Positions 16,299-22,149 of a stretch of 24,253 nucleotides of DNA are shown in pieces. The stretch covers positions 1 to 24,253 of the forward strand of contig JAZOLG010000007.1 in assembly GCA_045652765.1 (NCBI GenBank), in the 5' to 3' direction. A program made the position numbers and the translations under genes. This DNA comes from UBA1231 sp045652765 (GTDB taxonomy: Bacteria; Bacillota_I; Bacilli_A; ML615J-28; CAG-313). The notes below the pieces were generated by a model. It saw only the letters and a program-made list of their open reading frames with translations, had not been told where the DNA came from and searched no databases. The stretch's first letter is position 1, and each line of letters starts with the position of its first letter.

Positions 16299-16310
16299 AT
16301 GTGATATAAT
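16282..16310 (+). promoter_or_regulatory. Promoter of the fic gene
   Basis: TTGATA at 16282-16287, 17-base spacer, TATAAT at 16305-16310. The ribosome-binding site TTGAGGTG precedes the ATG at 16333. Confidence 0.85.
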
Positions 16311-16332
16311 AATAGTAACTTGAGGTGTTATT

Positions 16333-17229
16333 ATGAATTTTTTAAGCGTAGCTGAAATGGCAAAACTATGGAATGTGTCAGAACGAAGTGTTAGAAATTA
16401 TTGTGCTGAAGGAAGAATCCCTGGTGCTTATCTTGTTGGTAAAACTTGGATGATACCTAGCAATGCAGTAAAACCTGATAGAAAAGCAAGAGTTAGTGTC
16501 AGCAAGAAAACATTACTTGATATTTTAAAATTAGAAAAAGAATCTAAACTTAAAGGTGGAATATATCACAAGGTTCAAATAGAACTGACATATAACTCTA
16601 ACCATATAGAAGGAAGTCGTCTTACACATGATCAAACAAGATACATATATGAAACTAATACAATAGGTTTAACTGATGAAGTTATTAATGTTGATGATAT
16701 TGTTGAAACTGCTAATCACTTTAGATGTATAGATTTAATCATAGATAAAGCTAATTTGAATATTACAGAAAATTTAATAAAACAACTACACTTCATTTTA
16801 AAAAATGGGACAACTGATAGTAGAAAAAATTGGTTCGTTGTAGGTAATTATAAAAAACTTCCAAATGAAGTGGGTGGAAGAGTCACAACAAGTCCAGAAA
16901 AAGTGGAAGGTGAAGTTAAATCTTTAATAGAATGGTATAATAATATTAACAATAAAACATTAAATGATATAATCGAGTTTCATTATAGATTTGAATATAT
17001 CCATCCTTTTCAAGATGGTAATGGTAGGGTAGGCAGACTTTTAATGTTTAAGGAATGTCTTAAATATAACGTAGTTCCTTTTATAATAGATGAAAAACTA
17101 AAGATGTTCTATTATAGAGGGTTAAAAGAATGGAAACAAGAAAAAGGATACTTGATTGATACATGTCTTGCAGCACAAGATCAATTTAAAGTGTATCTTG
17201 ATTATTTTAGAATTGAGTATGATAAGTAA
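16333..17229 (+). CDS. Fic-domain protein with N-terminal excisionase/MerR-like HTH
   Basis: A 298-residue protein. Residues 3-42 form a winged HTH of the excisionase/MerR type (LSVAEMAKLWNVSERSVRNY, then GRIPGAYLVGKTWMIP). The C-terminal half is a Fic domain with the complete active motif HPFQDGNGRVGR (224-235), so AMP (or other NMP) transfer to a hydroxyl side chain is expected. S89-NHI-E93-G94 matches the inhibitory (S/T)xxxE(G/N) helix placed N-terminal to the Fic core, a class II auto-inhibited Fic. No separate antitoxin gene is needed or seen. A perfect inverted repeat lies in its promoter, suggesting self-regulation. It is solo, ended by a strong hairpin. The target is unknown; host modulation, stress or toxin-like roles are all possible. 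Confidence 0.9.
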   Translation: MNFLSVAEMAKLWNVSERSVRNYCAEGRIPGAYLVGKTWMIPSNAVKPDRKARVSVSKKTLLDILKLEKESKLKGGIYHKVQIELTYNSNHIEGSRLTHDQTRYIYETNTIGLTDEVINVDDIVETANHFRCIDLIIDKANLNITENLIKQLHFILKNGTTDSRKNWFVVGNYKKLPNEVGGRVTTSPEKVEGEVKSLIEWYNNINNKTLNDIIEFHYRFEYIHPFQDGNGRVGRLLMFKECLKYNVVPFIIDEKLKMFYYRGLKEWKQEKGYLIDTCLAAQDQFKVYLDYFRIEYDK

Positions 17230-17300
17230 CTTTTTGTTAATTAAACAGAATTAGGTTATTACAACAAAAACATTGCGTCGTGAGAGAGTTGAACATAATG

Positions 17301-17342
17301 ACAAATAACCGTCACTTTTTATGGTGACGGTTATTTGTTTAA
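17301..17342. terminator. Long hairpin between fic and the XRE remnant
   Basis: A 15-bp perfect stem (17301-17315 with 17324-17338) with an 8-base T-rich loop separates two convergent genes and can serve either strand, though the T-tracts are short. The minus-strand XRE stop codon (17331-17333) is inside the right arm. Confidence 0.7.
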
Positions 17343-17542
17343 TGTCGGATTGTCCGTTCTACCTAACAAATAATCAATAGACACTTCGAAATAATCTGCA
17401 AAAGCAATTAGTGTTTCATAATCAGCCTGTGTTTCACCCGTTTCATATCTACTGATACTGTTTTGATTCATTCCTAAATCCATCGAAAGTGTCAATTGCA
17501 TATTCTTCATTCTTTTCGCAATTCTCTTAATTTTATTTTCAT
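17331..17542 (-). pseudogene. XRE-family HTH regulator with a frameshift
   Basis: Read on the minus strand, ATG at 17540-17542 begins MKIKLRELRKE and then hits TGA. The frame one base over continues KNMQLTLSMDLGMNQNSISR, YETGETQADYETLIAFADYF and EVSIDYLLGRTDNP, a full Cro/C1-type HTH with its usual C-terminal tail, ending at TAA 17331-17333. Restoring one A in the AAAA run near 17521-17524 joins the parts into about 70 residues, the normal length for a small XRE regulator. AAAAGG lies before the ATG. A minus-strand TATAAT (complement of 17579-17584) is the probable -10. Either a broken gene or one read by slippage; an internal ATG in the second frame lacks a good ribosome-binding site. It faces the small-ORF operon, which it probably controlled. 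Confidence 0.7.
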
Positions 17543-17555
17543 AAATTTATTGCCT

Positions 17556-17625
17556 TTTTGATAAAACAGCTTGACAATATTATACCGTTTTGATAAAATG
17601 AAAACATCCCAATACGGTATATTGT
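17556..17625. promoter_or_regulatory. Divergent control region with paired repeats
   Basis: The plus promoter is TTGACA at 17571-17576, 17-base spacer, TAAAAT at 17594-17599. The minus -10 for the XRE gene is nested in its spacer. TTTTGATAAAA occurs twice (17556-17566 and 17588-17598), 32 bp apart, near three helical turns. ACAATAT-TAT-ACCG (17574-17587) and CGGTATATTGT (17615-17625) form an interrupted inverted repeat. Together these look like operators for a divergent XRE-controlled unit. Confidence 0.6.
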
Positions 17626-17690
17626 AAGGAATTTCAAAAAAAGTTATAAATGATATATTTAATAAACAAATAATCACTATTTCGGTAAGC

Positions 17691-17867
17691 ATGGCGGTTG
17701 CTTTGATAAACGAATATAATGAAAAATCCGTCGATGACACGTTTGAATTTGTACATAGTGATGTTTTGGAGTACATTAATTTGCTTGAAGTTGACTTTGA
17801 AAAATTAATTTCTAACCCTTTACCTTACAACCCTTATGTTGTCAACGTTGATGTCGATAAAAAATGA
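17691..17867 (+). CDS. Small acidic protein of unknown function (start uncertain)
   Basis: From ATG 17691 this is 58 residues, rich in Asp, Glu, Val and Asn, with an amphipathic-looking stretch (VHSDVLEYINLLEVDFEKLI). I do not recognise it. The same frame is open back to 17628 and beyond a TAA at 17625-17627 to an ATG at 17598, but that ATG overlaps the -10 and cannot be the start from this promoter. Upstream of 17691 the reading frame still looks protein-like, so the gene may have lost its original start, or may use a non-ATG codon after GTAAGGA (17624-17630). Its TGA overlaps the next ATG (ATGA), a classic coupling. It is first gene of the operon facing the XRE remnant. Confidence 0.5.
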   Translation: MAVALINEYNEKSVDDTFEFVHSDVLEYINLLEVDFEKLISNPLPYNPYVVNVDVDKK

Positions 17868-17995
17868 TACATTTAATTTATGAAGAATCAAAAACCATTT
17901 ATGAGGGGCTAATTGATTCGCTCAAGATGATTGATATTTCCGGCAAGATTGCTGGATTATATAAATTCAAAACAAATTTTTTGAAAGGAGGATGA
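17864..17995 (+). CDS. 43-residue protein of unknown function
   Basis: ATG at 17864 overlaps the preceding TGA, so translation is likely coupled. The product begins MIHLIYEESKTIYEGLIDSL and is predicted mainly helical with a basic C-terminus ending KGG. No family recognised. Its last codons (AAAGGAGGATGA) contain the ribosome-binding site of the next gene, whose ATG follows 4 bases after this stop. The tight packing ATGA / GGAGG / ATG argues that all three short ORFs are real genes of one operon. Confidence 0.5.
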   Translation: MIHLIYEESKTIYEGLIDSLKMIDISGKIAGLYKFKTNFLKGG

Positions 17996-17999
17996 ATGT

Positions 18000-18215
18000 A
18001 TGTCTAGAGCTTATGTTGTAACCGGAGCAGTTATAATTTCTGACGATGGCAATGCTCAGGTAAAATACCATCCGCAATGTCCAAATTGCGGTACAGTTCA
18101 GCAAGGAACAACTTGTAGCGGGCATGTAGGAAAAGGTATTCGCGCATCTTTAGGATATTCTAGTTGTTTTAAATGTGGCAAAGCATTTCCTGTTCAAATT
18201 AACAGAGATTGTTAA
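18000..18215 (+). CDS. Small zinc-ribbon protein
   Basis: A 71-residue protein with two CxxC knuckles, CPNCG (C27, C30) and CFKCG (C56, C59), the geometry of a zinc ribbon; C39 and a terminal C71 are additional. The N-terminal 20 residues are mildly hydrophobic (AYVVTGAVIIS) but not a convincing signal peptide. I do not recognise the family; zinc ribbons of this size often bind nucleic acid or a partner protein. AAAGGAGG lies 8 bases before the ATG. It is third gene of the small-ORF operon controlled from 17571-17599. Confidence 0.7.
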   Translation: MSRAYVVTGAVIISDDGNAQVKYHPQCPNCGTVQQGTTCSGHVGKGIRASLGYSSCFKCGKAFPVQINRDC

Positions 18216-18291
18216 GTGAACAATTTAAAAAGAACTGGTATACTTTTCACTGTTCTTACCTACATTTACACATCTTTTTACTACTCTTTCG

Positions 18292-18330
18292 CATTTTTTG
18301 AAATCTATAGGTCTTCTGAAAAGAAGATCT
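18292..18330. repeat. 39-nt direct repeat, right copy
   Basis: It matches 15334-15372 at 36 of 39 positions but has no tRNA upstream, so this terminator copy is orphaned. It marks the likely right end of the accessory region and, functionally, terminates the small-ORF operon. Confidence 0.8.
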
Positions 18331-18342
18331 TTTTATTTTAAT
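18313..18342 (+). terminator. Terminator of the small-ORF operon (duplicate of the tRNA-Glu terminator)
   Basis: The stem begins just upstream at 18309 (AGGTCTTCT with AGAAGATCT ending at 18330), has a GAAA tetraloop, and runs into TTTTATTTTA. Confidence 0.75.
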
Positions 18343-18492
18343 AATGTATTTAGTTAGAGTTGTCTTGGCTTTTTAATTTTGTTAGACATTGATGATTAAA
18401 GATTTTGCGTTTTCGTCTTTTGATAATGTAAGATTGAATAAAGAAATAACAAAATGGATATTTGTTGTTATATTGAAATGAAAAATAATTTA

Positions 18493-18521
18493 TTGACAAA
18501 AAAATATGTTTATATTATAAT
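18493..18521 (+). promoter_or_regulatory. Promoter of the DUF4234-DUF2752 cluster
   Basis: TTGACA at 18493-18498, 17-base spacer, TATAAT at 18516-18521, with AAAGGAG following before the ATG at 18543. Confidence 0.9.
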
Positions 18522-18542
18522 ATTAAAAAAGGAGTTATTAAT

Positions 18543-18863
18543 ATGACAAGACGTGAAGTGATTTCAGTTATTTTATTAACTATTTTTACATGTGGTATTT
18601 ATGCCATCTATTGGTATTTTATTACGGCCGAAGAACTAAATAGAGTAGAACATCAAGAACCATTAAGTAATTATATTATTGCAATTGTATTAGGTATATT
18701 AACTTGTGGCATATATTTAATTTATTGGGAATATAAGTTTTATAAAAAAGTTGATTCTGTAACCGGTGAATCTAATATGGTAATTAATTTTATCTTATCA
18801 TTATTTGGATTATCAATTGTATCCCAAGCGATTGTTCAAAATTCTATTAATAATTTACGTTAA
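18543..18863 (+). CDS. DUF4234-family membrane protein
   Basis: A 106-residue integral membrane protein with about three transmembrane helices. The repeated motif TCGIYxIYW appears twice (TCGIYAIYWYF near residue 16 and TCGIYLIYWEYKFY near residue 55), the hallmark of DUF4234 proteins. ITAEELNRVEH between them is the soluble loop. The function of the family is not established. It has its own strong promoter. A perfect palindrome and only 45 bases separate it from the DUF2752 gene, so the two may share a transcript with attenuation between. Confidence 0.85.
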   Translation: MTRREVISVILLTIFTCGIYAIYWYFITAEELNRVEHQEPLSNYIIAIVLGILTCGIYLIYWEYKFYKKVDSVTGESNMVINFILSLFGLSIVSQAIVQNSINNLR

Positions 18864-18864
18864 A

Positions 18865-18894
18865 AATAAAGGGATTCAATTGAATCCCTTTATT
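18865..18894. terminator. 30-bp perfect palindrome, terminator or attenuator
   Basis: AATAAAGGGATTCAA followed by its exact complement. As RNA it gives a long GC-containing hairpin, but the tail is TTTATTAATATGG, not a real T-tract. The next ribosome-binding site begins within 6 bases, so it may dampen rather than end transcription into the DUF2752 gene. Confidence 0.6.
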
Positions 18895-18908
18895 AATATG
18901 GTGAACTT

Positions 18909-19337
18909 ATGAAGAAAATTATTAAACCGATTTTTGATTTTATTAGTAAATATTATATTTGGATTATATTATTTGGATTATATATTTTGCTTACTTACAT
19001 ATTCAAAATTCCCAATTGTATAGTTAAACTAATTTGTGGATTTCCATGCCCTGGGTGTGGCTTGACACGAGCAGGATTTGCTTTTTTAAAATTTGATTTT
19101 GCGTTAGCATTCCAGTTCAATCCATTAATATTTTTGTTACCTTTTGTTTTTATAGTTATTATATATAAAGAATATTCTTTATTTAGTAAGATTTATCGTG
19201 CGAAATTATTTTGGGTTTCGCTAGTCATATTAGCAATAGGAATTTATATCTATCGAATGATAGTGGTATATCCCGATGTACCAATGAATTATAATCCTAC
19301 TAATTTGATAGAATTTATTTTACAGATTCTTAAATAA
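18909..19337 (+). CDS. DUF2752-family membrane protein
   Basis: A 142-residue membrane protein. The defining motif is CPGCGLTRA with a preceding LICGFP (residues 38-55), followed by a D/A-rich step and FNPLIFLLP, exactly the DUF2752 layout. About four hydrophobic helices are visible. The two cysteines of CPGC could bind metal or form a disulfide, but no biochemical role is known. GGTGA precedes the ATG. DUF2752 proteins often sit beside DUF4234 or TM2-type small membrane proteins, as here. 27 bases separate it from the acyltransferase gene, with no promoter visible between them. Confidence 0.85.
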   Translation: MKKIIKPIFDFISKYYIWIILFGLYILLTYIFKIPNCIVKLICGFPCPGCGLTRAGFAFLKFDFALAFQFNPLIFLLPFVFIVIIYKEYSLFSKIYRAKLFWVSLVILAIGIYIYRMIVVYPDVPMNYNPTNLIEFILQILK

Positions 19338-19364
19338 TATTGTATATAAAATAAGGAGTTAAGC

Positions 19365-20099
19365 ATGAAAAGTTTTGTTGTGAATAATTTAATTGTTAAA
19401 CTTGCGGAAAGTGAAGATGAATATACAAGTTTATTTAGACTCAGATATCTAGATTTATTAAAAAGTTATAATGAAAATTTATCAAGTGAAATTGAAGAAG
19501 ATAAAGATGAATACGATTTATATTGTGATCATGTAATTGTTGTCGATGATAAAACAAAAGAAGTTGTTGGTACATATCGATTAATTAAAAGTGATCATTT
19601 AAAAACTTTAAAATCCTTTTTAACTGAAACAGAGTTTGATATTTCACCTTTGAAAACATATAATATTTTAGAAGTTGGAAGAGCGGTTGTTAAAGAAGAA
19701 TATCGTTCAAGTAATGTAATTAGTTTATTATGGAAAGCAATAATAAATTATGCCATGGATGAGAAAATTGATTATATGATTGGGACGGCATCTTTTCATG
19801 GTATAAATCCAGCACCTTATTTAGATACTTTTGCATATTTATTTGACCAACATTTAGCAAAAGATAATGAAAGGTGTTTAGTTAGAAAAGAATCATCATA
19901 TCCATTAAATATAAAAGACTGCTATGATGTAGAAGAAGCAAGAAAAAATATGCCTCCTCTTGTTAAAGGATATTTGAATTTAGGTGCAAAAATCGGAGAT
20001 GGTGTCTATATAGATAATGATTTTAATAGCTTAGATGTTTTAATTATTTTAAAAATTAACAATATAAATGAAAGATATTTGCGTAAGTTTTTAAAATAA
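19365..20099 (+). CDS. OlsB-like N-acyltransferase (GNAT fold, COG3176-type)
   Basis: A 244-residue member of the acyl-ACP-dependent amino acid N-acyltransferase group (OlsB/GlsB, Acetyltransf_5). Family landmarks are FRLRYLDLL (24-32), CDHVIVVD (54-61), GTYRLI, EVGRAVVKEEYRS (103-115), GTASFHG and the C-terminal MPPLVKGYLNLGAKIGDGV followed by DFNSLDVLIIL. Known relatives attach a 3-hydroxyacyl chain to ornithine, glycine or lysine, the first step of aminolipid synthesis; the amino acid used here cannot be read from sequence. AAGGAG precedes the ATG. The next gene encodes a PlsC-like acyltransferase, the expected partner for the second acylation. Confidence 0.78.
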   Translation: MKSFVVNNLIVKLAESEDEYTSLFRLRYLDLLKSYNENLSSEIEEDKDEYDLYCDHVIVVDDKTKEVVGTYRLIKSDHLKTLKSFLTETEFDISPLKTYNILEVGRAVVKEEYRSSNVISLLWKAIINYAMDEKIDYMIGTASFHGINPAPYLDTFAYLFDQHLAKDNERCLVRKESSYPLNIKDCYDVEEARKNMPPLVKGYLNLGAKIGDGVYIDNDFNSLDVLIILKINNINERYLRKFLK

Positions 20100-20166
20100 T
20101 TTGTCGAATTTTGTTTATATTTAGTTTATTTTCTTTATGTATAATTATATAAAAAGGAGGTAAACT

Positions 20167-20853
20167 ATGAAAAATGATAAATTAAGAAAAAAAAGATGGT
20201 TTAGATTTATAAAAAGTATAATGCGAATATTTATTGGTGAAACAAAGTTTACCTATTTAGGTGATAATATTAAAGAAAGTGGAATTATTTTAAGTAATCA
20301 TGAGGGATCTAAAGCTCCACTTGCAATGGAATTATATTCAAATATTTCATTTCGATTTTGGGGAGCTTATGAAATGAATAGTGGATTAATAAAATTGTAT
20401 AAATATCAAACAAGAATTTACTATCATGAAAAGAAACATTGGAATCTTCACTTAGCTAGATTGTTTTGTTTAATCGCTTCACCATTAACAAATATATTTT
20501 ACAAAGGTCTAAATTTGATTTCTACATATCGTGATACTAGATTTAGAAAAACATTAAAAGAAAGTATTGATTCGTTAAACAATGGATATAATCTAGTAAT
20601 ATTTCCGGAGATTTCTGATAAAGGTTATTTAAAAGAACTTGAGGGATTTCATAATGGTTTTATTCTTTTATTAGAACAATGTCAAAAGAAAAATTTAAAT
20701 GTTCCAATTTATGTATCATATTTCAAAAAAGAAACAAAAGAATATATTATTGATAAACCTATATATTTAAATGATTTATTGACTTTAAATTTATCGAGAG
20801 ATGAGCTTGCAGCTAAGCTTTGTGACCGTTGTAATGAACTTGGTAGAATGTAA
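20167..20853 (+). CDS. PlsC-like acyltransferase with variant active-site motif
   Basis: A 228-residue LPLAT-fold protein. The block I motif is SNHEGSKAPL (43-52), where the canonical NHxxxxD would put the catalytic Asp at residue 50 but Ala is found. Block III is VIFPEISDKGY (144-154), and FHNGFILLLEQ with VPIYVSYF corresponds to later blocks. Residues 1-25 are basic and amphipathic, suiting membrane association. In OlsA/GlsA systems such an enzyme O-acylates the product of the OlsB-type enzyme, and the gene order here fits. Missing the Asp, it may use His alone, a different residue, or be inactive. AAAAAGGAGG precedes the ATG; a TATAAT at 20140-20145 has no good -35, so it may be read from upstream. 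Confidence 0.7.
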   Translation: MKNDKLRKKRWFRFIKSIMRIFIGETKFTYLGDNIKESGIILSNHEGSKAPLAMELYSNISFRFWGAYEMNSGLIKLYKYQTRIYYHEKKHWNLHLARLFCLIASPLTNIFYKGLNLISTYRDTRFRKTLKESIDSLNNGYNLVIFPEISDKGYLKELEGFHNGFILLLEQCQKKNLNVPIYVSYFKKETKEYIIDKPIYLNDLLTLNLSRDELAAKLCDRCNELGRM

Positions 20854-20858
20854 TTTAT

Positions 20859-20902
20859 ATGCAAATTTATGAGTGATTTTACTGATAAATTTGCATTTTT
20901 TT
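20859..20902 (+). terminator. Intrinsic terminator after the PlsC-like gene
   Basis: A 12-bp stem (20859-20870 with 20885-20896) with a 14-base loop that can extend by AGT/ACT, followed by TTTTTTT. Confidence 0.85.
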
Positions 20903-20931
20903 GATATACTTTACAATATATGAGGTGAAGT

Positions 20932-21549
20932 ATGAAAGTATTAATGTTAAATGGTAGTCCACATCAAAAAGGCGCAACTTATCTTGCTTTAAAAGAAATG
21001 GAACAAGTTTTTATTGAAAATAATATTGAAGTTGAATTAATTAATGTTGGAATAGAAAATGTACGTGGCTGTTTAGCTTGTGGAGCATGTTATAAAACTG
21101 GAAAATGTGCCATTGATGATATAGTGAATAAACTTGCTAGTAAGTTTGAAGAATGTGATGGATTAGTTATTGGTAGTCCAGTTTACTATGCATCTGCTAA
21201 TGCTACATTAGTTGCAGTATTAGATCGTTTATTTTATTCAACACGTTTTAGCAAAACTATGAAAGTTGGTGCAGCAATCGCAACTGCAAGACGTGGTGGT
21301 ATTACAGCAACTTTTGATCAACTTAATAAATATTTTACTATTAGTGGTATGCCTATTGCATCTGGACAATATTGGAATGGGTTTCATTCAGGTTATGGTG
21401 AACATGCATTTGACGACCAAGAAGGTCTTCAACAAATGCGAACACTAGCAAGAAATATGTCATTTCTAATTAAAAGCATTCAACTTGGTAAAAAAGAGTA
21501 TGGTTTACCAGAAAAAGAAAAAGGTGTTTTTACTAATTTTGTTAGATAA
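20932..21549 (+). CDS. Iron-sulfur flavoprotein (NADPH-dependent FMN reductase/flavodoxin fold)
   Basis: A 205-residue flavodoxin-fold reductase. LNGSPHQKGAT (6-16) is the FMN phosphate loop and GSPVYYASANA carries the isoalloxazine contact. C47-LA-C50-GA-C53-YKTGK-C59 fits CX2CX2CX4-7C, the compact [4Fe-4S] motif of Isf-type iron-sulfur flavoproteins. So it should carry both FMN and a cluster and move electrons in the cytosol; the partner is unknown. TATACT at 20905-20910, preceded by TGA, is a possible extended -10 just after the upstream terminator. GAGGTGAAG precedes the ATG. A nitroreductase gene with its own promoter follows. Confidence 0.85.
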   Translation: MKVLMLNGSPHQKGATYLALKEMEQVFIENNIEVELINVGIENVRGCLACGACYKTGKCAIDDIVNKLASKFEECDGLVIGSPVYYASANATLVAVLDRLFYSTRFSKTMKVGAAIATARRGGITATFDQLNKYFTISGMPIASGQYWNGFHSGYGEHAFDDQEGLQQMRTLARNMSFLIKSIQLGKKEYGLPEKEKGVFTNFVR

Positions 21550-21588
21550 CCAAATACAAAAGATTTATGACCACATAGTTTATCAGTG

Positions 21589-21616
21589 TTGACAATTATA
21601 TTTAAAATGTTATAAT
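21589..21616 (+). promoter_or_regulatory. Promoter of the nitroreductase-ABC transporter operon
   Basis: TTGACA at 21589-21594, 16-base spacer, TATAAT at 21611-21616; ATAGGAGG follows before the ATG at 21635. Confidence 0.88.
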
Positions 21617-21634
21617 GGAAATAGGAGGTACTTT

Positions 21635-22144
21635 ATGGATGTTCGTGAATGTATTTTAAAAAGAAGAAGCATTAGAAAATTCAAAACTCAATCTGTTAGT
21701 GATGAAATATTAAAAGATTTATTAGAATGCGCTATGGCTGCTCCGAGTGCATGCAATAAGCAACCATGGGAATTTTATGTAGTGAAAGAAAAAGAACTAT
21801 TAGAAAAAGTAAAAACAATAGGAAGATATACTAACTTCAATTCGCCATGTGTGATTATTGTTTGTGGTAATCGTGAAAGAACTTTGTCTAAAAGAGAAAA
21901 TGATTTCTTTATTCAAGATTGTTCAGCTGCAATCGAAAATATTTTATTGCGTGCAACATCATTAGGACTTGGAACTGTTTGGTGTGGTATTATGCCAATG
22001 GATATTCCATATAAAAATGCTAAAGAAATTTTAAAGTTATCTGATAATATTGAACCACTTGGAATGATTCATATTGGATATCCTGATGAAGATAAAGAAG
22101 AAAGAACACAGTATAATGAAGACTATGTTCATTTTTATGAGTGA
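21635..22144 (+). CDS. Nitroreductase-family flavoprotein
   Basis: A 169-residue FMN-dependent oxidoreductase. RRSIRKFKTQSVSDEIL near the N-terminus, AAPSACNKQPWEFYVV (residues 35-50), and the C-terminal GLGTVWCGIMP and IEPLGMIHIGYPDE are standard nitroreductase motifs for FMN binding. It is short, in the range of the minimal members that act as dimers. The natural substrate is unknown (quinones, flavins or nitro compounds are typical). It stops at TGA 22142-22144, evidence that UGA is a stop here. The ABC transporter gene begins 5 bases after, or overlapping, this stop, so they share a transcript from the promoter at 21589. Confidence 0.88.
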   Translation: MDVRECILKRRSIRKFKTQSVSDEILKDLLECAMAAPSACNKQPWEFYVVKEKELLEKVKTIGRYTNFNSPCVIIVCGNRERTLSKRENDFFIQDCSAAIENILLRATSLGLGTVWCGIMPMDIPYKNAKEILKLSDNIEPLGMIHIGYPDEDKEERTQYNEDYVHFYE

Positions 22145-22149
22145 GTGAT

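Larger units (their letters stand above)
18216..18492. other. Gene-free stretch holding the right repeat copy
   Basis: No credible ORF. It holds a small AGAAC...GTTCT hairpin (about 18230-18257), the right 39-nt repeat with its terminator, and then featureless AT-rich DNA up to the promoter of the DUF4234 gene. Confidence 0.6.

Noticed and set aside
16333..17229. Fic as the toxin of a two-gene FicTA module
   Set aside because: The inhibitory helix motif (S89xxxE93G94) is inside the protein and no antitoxin-like ORF is adjacent upstream; a class II self-inhibited Fic fits better.
17507..17776. 89-codon minus-strand ORF across the divergent promoter region
   Set aside because: Only its last 11 codons are real (N-terminus of the XRE gene). 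The rest overlaps the control region and the first small ORF and resembles no protein.
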